Positions 51,298 through 64,000 are shown, counted from the stretch's first letter. The stretch: 64,000 nt of DNA from Amia ocellicauda (GCF_036373705.1 NC_089858.1:35578249-35642248), one strand, 5' to 3'. Notes: generated from the letters alone by a model not told the origin. Translations and numbers: made by a program.

Positions 51298-51387
51298 TTA
51301 AATACAGCACCCAATTACAGGCAGGGGGAATTCATTAATCAATTAAATATAGCACTCAATTACAGGCAGGGGGAATTAATTAATCAG
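51298..51387. repeat. Two-copy 45-bp tandem repeat with homeodomain-type motifs
   Basis: Units begin at 51298 and 51343 and differ at about 4 of 45 positions. Each contains CAATTACAGGCAGGGGGAAT and a TTAATCA motif. Confidence 0.9.
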
Positions 51388-51616
51388 GCTGCTCCCTGCA
51401 TTCCAGTCAGCCGCTGCCAGAACCCAGACAACAGGAAATGAACGGGACACACCACCTTGACCACACAAGTGCTAGCAATTGCAGCAATACTACTCATAAC
51501 AATAACAACAATACACATTTTAAACTTAAACAGGAAATGGATAGAACCTTTGCTAGTTGTGTTTTGTTTTTTTGTGAGATAATGGCCTTTTATATATGTA
51601 TGTGTGTATGTATGTA

Positions 51617-51713
51617 CAGTGGCTATAGAAAGTGTTCAACCCCTATGGACTTTGTTGTGTTACAACCTGAATTTGTGATGTGTATGTTGATGCAATACTT
51701 CCTATAGCCACTG
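51617..51713. mobile_element. Tc1-derived MITE, 97 bp
   Basis: Ends CAGTGGCTATAGAAAGT and its complement ACTTCCTATAGCCACTG (one mismatch), flanked by TA at 51615-51616 and 51714-51715. The sequence GTTCAACCCCTATGGACTTT after the left end is typical of a widespread fish Tc1 family. No coding capacity. Confidence 0.88.
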
Positions 51714-54700
51714 TATAGACTGACTCACTGTCTCAGGCAAGTCTGAGGACACTGACCCCGCCACCCTGACGAGCTGATGATTAATAATGGCCATCGCCTG
51801 ATCTTCACTGTCGAGGTGTTGTTGGCGTTGGATGTGGTTTTCGTGTCTCATCTCTGAGACGTCTCGTTTCTGCAGGAACCGTAGGAGAACTGTCTCGCCA
51901 GCTCTCACCTGCTGTAAACTATTGACTGTAGGGGGTTGTGTGGCTCCTCGTACCAGCACACTGCAAACGCCCCAGGCTTCCATGGTCCAATGTTCAGATC
52001 AGTATGTGTGTGAGGGCAGGTACACAGCTCTGGCGTGAGGAATGCGCTGCGGGGCGTTTTGCACTTATCTGAGAAGGATTGTAAAGCACCACACTCAGGT
52101 GCAGCCTGTCTGTCTGCCCTAACCTCATTGCTCACTATCACTGCCCACACCCAGACACCCTCACACACACACACATTCTTGTGCAAACACACACCCAAAT
52201 ACAAATACAAATATGCACACACACCTATGCAATGACAAACACACACCAACAAACAAAAGCAATGAACACACTATTATCTTCATACACACATGCTTGCTAA
52301 CACGCCTACATGGCAGACAGCAAGTTCCTCTGGGTTCACATATCGGGCAGTTGAGCTGAATTCCACACACGTGCGCACACAAACACACACACCCCACCTG
52401 ACAGACGTCCGACTACCCTGGAACAAATTCAGTCTGTTGGGCACGATTCTAAATATAAATAAAGAAAACCGTTAAAAAGCAAAGCAAAAAGAAAAAGAGG
52501 AAAAGGAAACCAGAAGAAACCGACCGCAGCGCCTTTCTTGCGGTCACAGCGTCTCGCTCTGTCGTGAAAAACACGCCGATTCATTCCTGCTCACGGGGAA
52601 TGGGCAGGTGAGCAGATGGAGGCCGCGCTCGCCGCAAGATCAGCGCCCAGGCAGCCTGGGGTGCTCTCGGCTGTGCAGGGAAGGCCGTAGAGCTCTGTTC
52701 TGTGGAGGCCTCAGTGGAAACTTCTCCATAGCGTCACCCCTGACCCAGTCCTGGCTTCTTCTCAGCCCTGGGCACCTGGGTTTCCCCTGCCTGTTAGGTG
52801 GTGGTTGTTCCTGTAGAGCTCTTGGCTGCTCGAACGAGTCTGAAACGGATCCATTTTCAACTGTTAAACCGGCTGCCTGTTGAGACAGACAGCGTCCCGT
52901 TCACTCCTGTGTGTCGTGATCAGTCTTTTAGATCAGCTAGCACAAGAAAAAAGAAAAATGCAGAAGACAGGGCTACTCGAGGGCCAGGGGCTGAGACTCT
53001 CTGGTTCATGAGTCTCTTGACTCCATCATCCTGTGACAGCCTGGGAGAGAGAGAGTGACAGGTGTCAGTTAAGCCACTTAAGCGGCCGGGTCAGGTCAGG
53101 CTAGACCGGGAGGAGTGGGCTAATTTGACACATACAAAGGCAGAGAGGTCATCAGGCCAGGGGCCGGCCACACACATCGCTGACCAACCAGGCCACTGAT
53201 CAGATTGGACTGGATCAGATATCCTCCACAGTGGCTCCAGCCATTCCCAGCGCAGGCAGCGAGCTCCCCCATCTCAGAGGGAGATCCAGGGACAACCAGC
53301 AGGACGGTCTGACCTCATTCTCACTGGATGGACGGGCGTGTGAATCTGCGGCTGTGCTACTGGTGAGGCACACTGCATAGATTACAACAGTAACATCAAC
53401 AAATAAATAAGTACATTAAATCTGGTTCTCTCTCATTCATTTCTGCATTCATTCATGTGTGTGTGTTTTTAGGCGCTCTCATGCCCATTGCTCCACAGGA
53501 TATAAATTATCTTGCAAAATACAACAGTTGGCAGGGATGGGGGATAGTAAAACCTACACCAGGAGTTGAGTCAACGCCCCCCTGCATGGTGCTCAGTGGG
53601 ACCCACAGGCAGCACATGCACACGCACACACACACACACACGCACACACATGCACCACTGCAGTCCAGCCCTGAGGGACCCCTGGGCTGCTCCTCATCAT
53701 TCTCCTGTGGGACTGCATCGTGCTGGACCCTGAATAAGAGGAAGAACTGCCGGTGGGAAACTGGAAAGGGGTGTTAGAACGACAACAAAAAGTGTCTGGC
53801 ACTCTCCATGAAGGCGATATGCAAACATCCCCCGTCTTCCCATGAACCTCGAATGTGCCTGTAAATGCACCACGTGACGCAGCGCTGCAGGAAGGCACAG
53901 GGCAGGGGACTGTCCCGGTCCTGCTCTACACTCGCTGACTGGGCTGCTGCACTCATGACCCTGTAACTGTATTCCAGCGTGTTTCCATGAAGCAGCACCC
54001 AACTGGACGAGGCGGGAGTGTACAGATGCCCACAGGCTGTCAGTGCGAACTCTGTAGTTGTAAACACACACTTGCACGCACACACATACTCTCACAAACA
54101 CACACACACCCCCAAGGAGGCTGCGATGCTTCAGAATGAAGAGCCCAGTCCAGACCTGCTCCGTCTCAGGATCCTCTCCTTTGTCTTGCAGTTTAACGTA
54201 GGCTATGCGCTCCTGCGGACCCCCCCGTGTCGCTTCCAGCACCTCTAATGAATCTTCCTGTTCCTGCCACAGACCTGTGAATGGCCAGTGTATCTGCTAC
54301 TCACACTCAAAGGAGAGGGAAGAGGATTCTTTATCAGCTAGTCAGTCCGTAGTCACTTGCCATCCATGCCCTACTAGACAGAAACTTGTGTGTGTTCTTT
54401 CCTCATACTACCCATTACAACACGCAGCCACGTGTCCTCGTGGTGAAGACGGGCCCGATTCAGAGTGTCTAGGTGCCCAGGGCGTCCTGGGGCCTGGAGC
54501 TATGCCAGGGCTGCACATGCAACACAGGCATACTGAAGCCTCCTTACACAGCGGTCCTAAAGGCAGCTGCAGTGTTCCTGAATATGAAGTAGCTCTTGCC
54601 CCTGGTTCTAGTTCTAGAGTAACCCTGTCTACTGCTTATGCCATTCTACTGGAGCCCAAAATTACTTAATTGGAAACTTAGATTTATTGAATTTTTAGCT

Positions 54701-55526
54701 GTTAAAATGATTGTAGGTTGTTGAGGTGAGAAATTACATACAAGCACTCACACATACTCAGCCACTACTAATATATTATTATTAATAATAATAATTATTA
54801 TTATTATTATTATTAAGACTAAATAATGCTGGTCCAGGCTCTATAGCCACCAGAATGATTCCAGAGTCTAAATAGTGACAGAAAATGTTACAAAAACGTG
54901 AAAACGAATGGATCACCACACTGCTTGTGGGGACGAAAGCTTGGTTTCCATTTTGTTTTGCGTTTTCCTCCTCCGTTCCTGAATGGCATTTCCATAGCGA
55001 TCCCAACCTAATGCAGACATTTCCAATTTTAATACATTAATATATATCATTTTTAAATATCATTCTGTCCAATAAATGTGAAAAGACGACCGCAGGAAGT
55101 GTAGGTAAACAAGTGTATTTTATTTGTATTTTCTTTACTGGCAAATATAAAGTACTGCTCCACATTTTCACAGAAAAAATGCTTTATTTTTTATTTTTTG
55201 TTGTCGTTCGTTTCTTCATCCCTTCTCCACTCCCAACTCTAAAGATCAATCAGTGCACAAAAACGTCCACATCCATGAACAACCTCCTCCGACCCGTCTC
55301 AGGGAGAGCGTCGGCTGTGACAGGGGGGTGACATGAAGACTGTTTCCCCTGTGTGTGTGTGGGGGGAGGGGGGGGAGGGTGTGAAATGAAGGGAGAACTG
55401 AAAAAGGCACAAACACCAGCAACAGGAACACCAACACTAATAATAATAATAATTACAGGATTGAGGGGATGACTGGGAACTTTTGGAAAGGTTCTTGTTG
55501 GATTTGGATTTAAGGCTATTCTCTTG

Positions 55527-55571
<45 letters not shown>

Positions 55572-56563
55572 ACTACAAACATTTGTGCGATTGCATTTGA
55601 ATTAGATGTCTGTGTCTTAAGATCCACACCTGCGGTTGTGCAGATGAAGCACCAGGGACTGTGCAGACGCTTCTTTCACACGAACAGGAACAGGAAGTGC
55701 AAGTAACCACAGAGTCGCATCCAGCCAGGAGTCTCACCTGACCGGCCTTCTGCTGTTGTGCCAGCAGGAGGAACCCTGGCGGGGCTGGTATCATATCACT
55801 GTAAACCAGTTAAAACACTGGGGGCTGTGAGGGGAAGAGGGATCACGACAGGAACCATAAATGACAACAAAACTGAACGTAACAACCACACAAATGAACG
55901 CACCAGGGCAGGGGCAACGCTTGTGAGCGAGGTCTCAGCAAGTGGACTTTTTTTGCACCCTTACGATAAAACAAAAATGAACAGAAAATCCAATGCAACT
56001 TTCACAAATTGGCTGCTTTAACGAAATGAGCCAACCACAGCGCACCTCAGCCCAGCCCTGCCACCCCACCCCTACTGCCCCTCCACACCCAGTGGCCCGG
56101 CGGCTCGCTCTGATGACAGGGGCCCTGGAGTTGAAAGGCTGGGAGATGTCCTCGGTGGACAGCACAGCCCACCGAGGAGCGACACTCCCTGGAGTGCAAA
56201 ATCGCTGGTCTGGACCCACAAGTCCAGACCCGGAGGACAAAACAAGACAGGAAGAGAAAGAAAGGAAGAGGGGAAGAAGTAAGCGTACCGACAGAAGCAT
56301 GTGACAGGGGACTGTGCCTGCAGGGGGGAGGCAGCTGTCTTTCTTCCATAGACTTTCCACAGGGAGGGAATTAAAGACGCGATTGGAAAAATAATTATAG
56401 ATTCCGTCTTCAGGTAAAGAAGACATTGTGGCACAAGAAAGGGTGTTTTCATAGCAAAACAGATAGAAATCTCCTTCAGGAATTACCAGCAACTAAGATA
56501 AATATATTTAACTCTAGGAACAACTTTACCCGTCTAAAAAACTATGCCAATACGGCCCGCCGA

Positions 56564-56617
<54 letters not shown>

Positions 56618-56791
56618 GAAATCTTTTGTTTTAAAGCTGTAGATAAATAATAACACTGAACTATTTATTCCACACACATTTACAGAGCTCAAAAAACAAC
56701 AGCGATTCAAGCAGTAACTAACTATAATCTTAAATATTTTTTGTAGTATTTTTTAGATCATATATAATTTTTTTATATATATATATATATA

Positions 56792-56828
<37 letters not shown>

Positions 56829-58150
56829 CTTAAATTATTTACATAAAAATTGCTACATTTTGCTGAAATAAAATTTCGTATTAAATAGCGGACACAGTGG
56901 CACATCGCAGTGCACCGCAAGGAGCAGGGCCACACCACCGACAAGCAGGGGCCACGCCTAGGAGCAGGGGCCAGGAGGCGTGGGCCCCGCTCGTAAGGGC
57001 TTCCGTTTCACTAATGGAATGTGGTTTTGCTGCAGGTTAGGTTGGGTTAGTTTTCCCTTTTCATTCCCCCTTATTCACATTACTAGTTACCTTAATTGCA
57101 CCAAGTAATGAAAACTAAGATGTACGCCAGCCATGAAGAAGCACACAAACCCCAGGGACTGTAATCAGAGAGAGAGGTGTGGAGGCAGTAGAAGAGCAAA
57201 CCCCCACCCCACAAAAACAAAAACAAAAAACCCGTCCCCCCCTTCACAATCTCATGCTGCACATTGTTCTTTAGGTTTCAATAACATTAGGCTTTTCAAT
57301 TCATATATATATATATATATTTTCTTCCGTAATAAAACTTTAAAATGGCAGGCGTTGGTCTAATGTAAGAAATGGACTTAAGATGAAGAAAACCCATAAC
57401 CTTTTTTTTTTTTTTTTCTTGTTTTAAACCCCCAACAGTCCTAGAAAGGAAGGAATCCACAGTCAAACCTGTCACCTGACTGACTGATGCGCTAGCAGAC
57501 CCCACTGCTCCGCTCCGCTCACACCCTGTTGTAATAACTGTAGGGCCAACAACGATACTAACACACACCACCCCCCCCGTCACTTTGTAACGGACCCTCG
57601 GAGACGTGGTGCGTTTCTGTTGCACAAAAATGTAAAAACAAAAACAAAACAAGCAAACAATCCCCCAAGATCTGGAGAGACAAACTCTTAAGTGCAAATG
57701 TCTTCAGTCGACCATAGTGTGAGGAGGGCATCACCCTGCCCCTCCCTGGGACCGCAACCCCCTAGTGCTCGCTTGGTGGAACAGAGGAGGAGTGGGGGGC
57801 GGGGAAGGTGTGGCTGCAGGCCACTGGATCTAACCAGCCTAGAGTGGGCAAGGCCAAGAGAGGGGAAGAGGGTAGCAGGGGGCTCGATGACATCCCTGCC
57901 GAAGCCTTGAATCTGATTGGACCGGGCAGAGTGGAGTGGGCGGGGCCCGGTCACAGCAGAGCAAGTCCGAGAGTGGGATTGGACCAGATGTGGGGGGGAG
58001 GGCGGGACAGGACGGGACAGGTCGAAGCAGGTCCGACTCGGGAGTCTCAGAGGAGCCCGTGGATCTGAAACGGGGAGTCGGTGCGGGGTCAGGTTTGACT
58101 ATCTGATTGGACCGGACAAGGTGGCGGGCTTGGGCGGGCATATCGCTTTC
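51714..58150. other. Downstream of mxd1; includes its probable 3' UTR and many microsatellites
   Basis: No splice-bounded exon was recognised. Microsatellites: (CA)n at about 53622-53652 and 56563-56616, (TA)n at 55530-55564 and 56773-56825. The part nearest mxd1 (about 55100-58150) may be its 3' UTR, with TTTATT (AATAAA on the minus strand) at 55183 and 56663, but the poly(A) site is not determined. Open frames here overlap simple repeats. Confidence 0.4.
56563..56616. repeat. (CA)n microsatellite
   Basis: About 52 bp of perfect CA dinucleotide. Confidence 0.97.
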
Positions 58151-58353
58151 TTATAGGCTGCAGCCCAGGGCCTTGGCGTGGGCGGCAGACAGCTGCTGCA
58201 CTTTGAGTCTGCGAAGGCTGGCACTGGAGTAGCCCTCGTCGCTGCAGCTGCTGCGCAGGCTGCCCCGTTCGTCCGAGTCACTGACGCTGCTGTTGCTCCA
58301 CTCCAGATCCCCCATCAGGTAGTCTGTGCCCTCCACGTCCACGTCAATCTCTT
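58151..58353 (-). CDS. mxd1: mxd1 terminal coding exon
   Basis: 203 bp; acceptor TTGCAG; stop TAA 58151-58153 after ...AKALGCSL. The acidic, Ser-rich end is the family's conserved SDEGYSS region. Confidence 0.93.
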
Positions 58354-59233
58354 CTGCAACACAGGAGGATGAGAGAAAGCACTGTCAGTTCCCCAGCACA
58401 CTGACCCACCCACTCTCTCTCGCTCCCTCTCGCTCTCTCTCTCACAATCATACTATCCATGGAGGTTTATGGAATACTCGTTTCACAGATTAAAATCAAT
58501 CCTCCTTAATTACTCAGCTCACCATGATACTGTTGTAGCCCTGATTAAAGCCACTATGGCTCCACAGCCCAGGGTAAGAAGAACCATGCTGCCCATCCCT
58601 TACACCCAGGGGCACCCCATTGCTTCCCATGTGTGTCAGTGTGCAAGTCGGGATGTGTACCACAGTGTGTGTCGGGGTCTGCACTGCAGTGTGTGAGTGG
58701 TGTGCCTGTGCTCGACTGCACTGGGGGGGTCACGCCCTGCGTGGGTTGGTGAACAGTGCCTGTGTTTTGAACGAGCGGCCGTGTCTGGGGCCGGTGCCGG
58801 GCACAGAGCCCTGTGTGGCGCCCTCACCCTGGTCAGAGTCGGATTTCTCGGAGGACACGGCCGAGCCCACACTGTCCATGCGCGTCCGCTCCCCACCCAG
58901 CTGCTCCAGCCGCCTCTTTAGGTGCCTCTGCTCCCGCTGTAGCTGGTCAATCTGGTGCTGCGCCCGCCGTTCGCTCTCCTCCAGCTTCTACAGGACACAC
59001 AGGAAGAGAGAGCAACACAGAGTCACTGCTCTGCACACACATGCACGTACACACACGCCACATGCCACTCATCTGCACCCCCAACACACACACAGCGCAG
59101 TGCTTGTGCTGCTCTTACCTTGATGTGCACCTTTGCCTTCATTAGCAGGCTGAGTGTGGTGTGCCTGTTGGAGTCTGGTCCCAGCGGCACCAGCGACTTC
59201 AAGCGTTCTAAGCAGAGCCGCAAATGGGCCCGT
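58151..59233 (-). CDS. mxd1: MAX dimerization protein 1 (MXD1/MAD1), last three coding exons
   Basis: bHLH-leucine-zipper repressor that pairs with MAX on E-boxes, opposes MYC and recruits SIN3 through an amino-terminal SID. Exons 59119-59233, 58828-58987 and 58151-58353. The first has most of the HLH ([20 protein letters not shown], then [17 protein letters not shown]). The second has the zipper ([20 protein letters not shown], then [20 protein letters not shown]). The third has the MXD1 tail [46 protein letters not shown]. The TDYL-GDL-W pattern separates it from MXI1. The exons with the SID, HGYASMLP and the basic region were not found up to 64000 and probably lie beyond the window. Confidence 0.93.
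58828..58987 (-). CDS. mxd1: mxd1 exon: leucine zipper
   Basis: 160 bp; acceptor CTGTAG, donor GTGAGG, phase 1 to the last exon. Ends [12 protein letters not shown]. Confidence 0.93.
59119..59233 (-). CDS. mxd1: mxd1 exon: helix-loop-helix
   Basis: 115 bp; acceptor TGGCAG, donor GTAAGA. Begins in the second Arg codon of the NRR-AHL basic region. Confidence 0.93.
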
Positions 59234-62200
59234 CTGCCAGAGGGGGAAACAAGCAGAAACAGTGTATTCTAGAGCCCAAACACAGCTGGGGACACAGACT
59301 CCCAATCTGCAGGGTGACACCTGAAAGAATGCACTATATTTATTTTTTTGTGTGCGTGGGTGTTCAGTTCCTGATAGAGGCTCTTGTGGCGGAGACCACA
59401 GAGGACAGTGGAGACGCCACGAGTGACAGATAAAATACAAGTTAGTTTGGTTTTGTTCTGTTTCAGTGAAACAGCACAGTGTCCTCTGGTCTCACTGTCT
59501 CTACCAGTCTGGCTTTACCTTGCATGTGACGACAGTAAAGTCAAAACTAAACTAAGAACCGCAGCGTGTCAGCTGTGGGAGGCGTCGCCGTGGTCAGAGT
59601 GCGCCTCTCCCAGCCCTCCGTCAGAGTGAGAGACTAGAACGAGGGCACAAAAGCCCTTCACACTCGCCTGTGGCTGCAGGCTGGGGTCCATGGGTCAGGG
59701 GCTGCTGTGTGCCGAGACATTTTTATAAAGTGTGTGTGAGGTGAGTGTGAGGTGTGTGTGAGTGTGCATGCCTGTCAGGGGTGGGCAATATTTATTCAAT
59801 GGCCGTTCTAATGTATCCGCTCATGAGACTCGAGCTGAGCAGGGGGACACGCCACACCTGAGTCAGTGCATGATGTAGATTTGATAGAATAGCTTTCGTT
59901 TGTTCAATTGAACACCATGTTGTTGTTCTTTCTTTAGACACTTATCTTTATTTGTGGACTGTTTGTGAACATCAGTATATTTTAATTCCCATCATATTAT
60001 TGTTGTTAAAAAAAGGAATACTGGTGCAACTTTGATCCCAGTCTATTGCCCCACCCTAGTGTGTGTGCCTGTGGTACGAGGTGGGTGTGTCATGCAGGTG
60101 AAGACAGGCTTTGATCGTGGGGCAAGTCATGAGACAGGCAGACCAAACAGACAGCAGATAAGGGAGTGCAGTGGGGCAGGGCAGCAGGGCGAGGTGGGGG
60201 GTGAGTCAGTTTCTATTTTGGTTTGCTCTTTTGGTTTTGGTCGATACTCGAAAAAAACAAGCTTCAGGAACGAGATCCGCATAGCGCTCAGCCCTGTGGG
60301 GGAGATAATGAGAACAAGAACAGCACCAATAAACGCCATCGGCCGTCTCGCCTGATCATTACGGACTTTGAACTTGCAAAAGCGTTGCACAGCCACTGCG
60401 CAGCAGGTTTTTATTAGGGTACTGGGTATGAGGCAAAATCGATATCGCCACCCAGTAAGAAAATAATGAAGGCAATAAATCTCCGGGGAAACGCACAACA
60501 GAACACATCTCTCCAGTACTAGTACGTGGCAGCACAGGAACTGCCCCTGTATGGATCAGTAAACATTTACATTTGTGCCCACATTGGTTTTGAATGGGCT
60601 GTTCTGATATTCATTTCTTCAGTTATTTATTAAGCTATTATTATTATTAAGTTAATGCTGAATTATTGTACACTGGAAACTGTCTTTGAGCTTCAGAATC
60701 ACTGCCATGTAAGGCTGGAGGCTCCCCTGGGAGGTAACTGGGTCTCTCTATGGGGATGTCCTGTGGCAGGTTGGCGGCCACCTTTGGTGCAAGAGCTCAA
60801 TACAAGTGGAAGCCACTGAATGGCTGTTCACCACCAAGCTGGTCTGAACCAGAAGCTGTACACACACCCATGTTTGCTTGGTTTTGGTTTCATTTTTTAC
60901 AGTCTTTCCATCTTTGTATTTTTTTTAATCCATCATCGATCACATGGTCTTTTCTTATCTCACTGGGTGGGGAGGTTACAAACGAGTCAACAGAAGCTAA
61001 AAGGTGACTCTGGATATCATGCAGGCGGATCATGCGCTTGAAAGGCACGGCTGGAAACGTGCAGGCTAAGTGAGGAAGGAGTCTTTTTGGCGAAAGGTGG
61101 AGGCGGCTGGGAGGAGGCAACTGCGATCCTCCAGTTTTGTTTTCTTCCATTTGGTTAGTTTTGTTTGTTTTCTGGGTGGCTGTGAGGGCGTCGTTTCAAC
61201 ACAGGTCAGATCATCCCTCCCTGCACTGCCACCTAAATGCCACACTGCAGGTGGAAGGCGTGCGTCTCCCTTTTACACACAGGGCATCCCGGCAGCATCT
61301 CTGTCAAACCTCAAGAGCCACGACAATGGAGTTAGTCCTTGGTTAGACCTGATTACTGACAATCTTGGGGGGGCGAGTCTCTAAAATGACCTTTAAGGTC
61401 CTGCAGGTGACAGAACTCCCCCCCTCATTCCCCCTTCTGCGTCCTGTCTCCCATCTCCCACAAATCACGCTGCCCTGCCCTCCAGCTGTGGCACAACCTG
61501 CAACCAGCCCACTGTTATGTTCATTCAGAAGGCAGTGCCAGCAGGGTCCTATGACTGATCTGCATAATTAGAGTGCTATTTCAAGTCCAACGCCTCAAGA
61601 GATACACACCTAATTCATATATCCAGCCCACGTATAATCTGATTTGAATATCATAACAAACAACATGTTTCTATTAGGAAAACCAAGAGAAAGTTACAAG
61701 AGAAAGGTTTAAAACCACACTGCATATGACATGTATTCCTTCTTTATCACAACATTCCAGCTCAGACTTGCCTTGGTTGTTCCCCCAGTCCCCATACAAC
61801 ACACCGCATCCTTGAACACAGGTGGAGTTTGGGAGGTACTGCCTGTGACACCCCACATCAAAATGTATTAAGCCCCCCCCCCAGACTCACACTCACCTCC
61901 GCACCCCGCCACAGCTCTGACAGCCAGCTCTGCATTCAGCTACCAAAAACACTTCAATCAGACAACAACACGGACCGGAAGCAGTACAAACAGGGACAGG
62001 GCCGCTGAGCCGCACGTACACAGACACACAGAGAGTCAGAGACCTGGGGGAAAAGGACAGCACCCATCAGAGGACAGCTCTGGGAGACCACTGCCTGCGT
62101 CCCTGGTGGCACGACACAGGGTTCACAGTGCGCAGTGTTAGAGAGTGCAGTGTGATGGTGCATTGGGCTTTCACCACAATCCAATTTGATTACATACCAA

Positions 62201-64000
62201 ACCACATGATTGATCCACCATGCAAAGGTTTTTCGCAACGCGGTTTCAACAGCCCACCTCAACTCACAAGTGCCCTGGTATAAGATGATATTACACTGTC
62301 CTGATAGTGGCCACCAACTACCTGGGAACTGTTTAATAACGGTCACAAAATTATCCGAAAACTGAAGATGAGGTATTTAAAATAATATAAACATAACCTT
62401 TGCATGCACTCTAAACCAAATGCATTTAAAATGTGTTTTACTCTGTGTGTTATTACCAGAAGGATGGATCTCACTAAACAAACACTGAGTTTCACTCAGG
62501 GGAAAGAAACTCCTTTGTCAATATATAATTTTCCCAAAGCTGGAAAAAGCGGTTTAGACAGTTTTAACCTGGAAGAAGCCACAGCCTCCCTATGTCTTGT
62601 AAAAGCAGTAACAGCACAGTTTCTTCAGGGGGGCTTGGGAGGGGGTAGTGATGTTATTTTCAAGGAAGGTTTCAGAGTACGGTAACAACAGATGGGCCTG
62701 CATTCCTACACCCTGTGCAGCCAGGGGCAGGGAAAAACTGACACCACAGTGAGCAGGCCCAAGGGAGGCAGGGGAGGGTGTCCGGGCCCTGTCAGAGGCC
62801 TGCCTGTGCTAGTCCCACAATGGAAGCCGGAGAGACAGAAACAGTAGCAGAACAAAATAAAGCAATACTTGCCCCAAGAACCTCACGATGCCACATCCTC
62901 AAACTACTTAGGGCAATTACAGACTAATTAAAGCAAGACCTATATTTTTATTCTATTATCAAGTCTGTAACCAGGAGTGGCTCCAGCGCTTGTTAAGGTA
63001 GAGACATGGAGATAAACGACACAGACTGACCCCATGCTGATAGATTCTTGACATACAGTGACCCTGATCTGCTGCCTCTCAAGACCGTCAGATATAAATA
63101 AATTACCCTCAGATATTTAATAACTTCATAATAAAGCCAAACGTAACTGTGGGGAACAGCTCAAGCCGCTGTGTTTTAGTGAGACCTTTTACATTGATCC
63201 TCATCTACAAGCAAATTAGACGGGAGGCTCTCAGGCACAGATCCCCTCTGGGCCAACGGTGCGTGTGAGAGACAGCGCCTGAATGTCACCTCCGCACAGT
63301 GAAGGGGCTCATGAACAGGATGGTGAGCGGAGTACGCCCCACTGCCACAGCACCCCTCCAGCTCCTGGTGCAGGTCACACGCCTTTTTGGTTGATGGGAG
63401 GTGGGGAAGTGTCTGCTTGACCACGATTCATTTCCCCATCATCACGAGATGATTGCAGACCAGATCAGATTGCATTGAGGTTTTAAGTTCTCATGTTGGC
63501 CAGGCGTGATTGCCCAAACAAGTGAAGCAGCTGCCTGGCTGTGCTGAAGGATGATCTGTGCAGACAGAGCCACAGGTGGCTTGAATGATTCTAACAATAA
63601 TATAAATAAATAAATAAATATAATTACTACAAAAATGAATAGGTATCACTATAATATATTGCCTTCATGCTGGGAAAGGTTGGATTTAGCTGTTTTGGGA
63701 ACATGGGCTAAAGAAATGGAAAAGGACTCCGAAGTAAGGAGCGCAGTGCTTCAGACCCACTGTTTTATTCCTCAGATCCTCTCTCTTGAGATCCCCATTC
63801 CTGAGCCCTGGCCAATAAACTGTAGTGCGTTCAGGCCGGACTGTAGGAGAAGATATGGAGCCCGTGCTGACCCCCTGCCCTCATTAAACACACAGCCGGC
63901 CCTGTGCAGTGAGCCGGTTCGGGAGCTCAGGGCTGCATTGCATTGAGGCAATCGACCAGGTGACCTGTGCTTCGCCCTGCTGACCCCAACTGCAACCCGG
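59234..64000. other. Probable intron of mxd1 or upstream region; no exon supported
   Basis: Searched on the minus strand for the bHLH basic-region exon (STHNE.EKNRR), HGYASMLP and the SID exon, with none found. Sequence is mixed, with GT-rich and C-run simple repeats (59720-59770, 61870-61882). No other gene recognised. Confidence 0.4.

Noticed and set aside
50904-51338. 144-aa frame with His-Thr repeats
   Set aside because: Driven by the CA microsatellite at 50996-51046.
52616-52883. Possible first exon starting MEAALAARSAP (plus strand)
   Set aside because: Short frame that stops after about 24 codons, no homology, no CpG promoter signature beyond a local GC patch.
61893-61935. Possible mxd1 upstream exon (minus strand, bounded by GGTAG and GTGAGT)
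   Set aside because: Does not encode any known MXD1 segment (SID, HGYAS or basic region).

Overview
The window is vertebrate nuclear DNA, most likely from a ray-finned fish. It has split genes with GT-AG introns, several Tc1/mariner-type transposons, L2- and CR1-like retrotransposon fragments, and very many (TA)n, (CA)n, (GA)n and (AAT)n microsatellites. The species cannot be named from the sequence alone. No CRISPR array, rRNA gene, bacterial operon or viral gene was seen.

Gene layout: (1) tia1, an RNA-binding stress-granule protein, on the minus strand, 2385-10181. Eleven coding exons can be placed to the base with consistent phases; the terminal exon was not found. Its CpG-rich promoter (YY1, NRF1 and NF-Y type motifs) lies at 10182-10430, followed by a tRNA-Gly(CCC) gene at 10596-10666. 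(2) Two exons of a broken deoxyguanosine kinase gene (dguok) at 12110-12231 and 14312-14411 on the plus strand, separated by one L2-type LINE nested inside another. (3) A minus-strand transcription unit at 24502-23673 with two tandem SIAH-type RING exons. It may continue to two further unrecognised exons at 20725-20844 and 19745-19935. Its only obvious ATG is followed by an in-frame TAG. (4) A complete neuronal intermediate-filament gene of the alpha-internexin type (ina), minus strand, 41031-36244, four exons, with a TATA box. (5) The last three coding exons of mxd1 (MAX dimerization protein, bHLH-Zip repressor), minus strand, 59233-58151. Its 5' exons were not found and probably lie beyond the window.

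The mobile-element story is rich. A 3.3-kb insertion (15936-19263) with a candidate 5-bp TSD splits a duplicated terminal exon, and itself holds a deleted Tc1 element, a fold-back palindrome and a 21-copy 27-bp minisatellite. Two near-identical Tc1 elements (21869-23088 and 26453-27673) sit 3.4 kb apart in opposite orientation; one has an intact 346-aa transposase and the other a 1-nt frameshift. A third Tc1 (46073-47595) is nested inside an older IS630-type element (45936-49103).

The genes do not form a pathway. The interest of the neighbourhood is syntenic: tia1, dguok and mxd1 are the genes of human 2p13, whereas an ina-type gene is found in mammals on 10q with the paralogues TIAL1 and MXI1. 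Large stretches (24.5-26.4, 27.7-36.2, 41.2-45.9, 49.1-58.1 and 59.3-64 kb) show no recognisable genes, but hold repeats and some possible regulatory motifs, including a tandem pair of CTCF-like sites at 49.7 kb.
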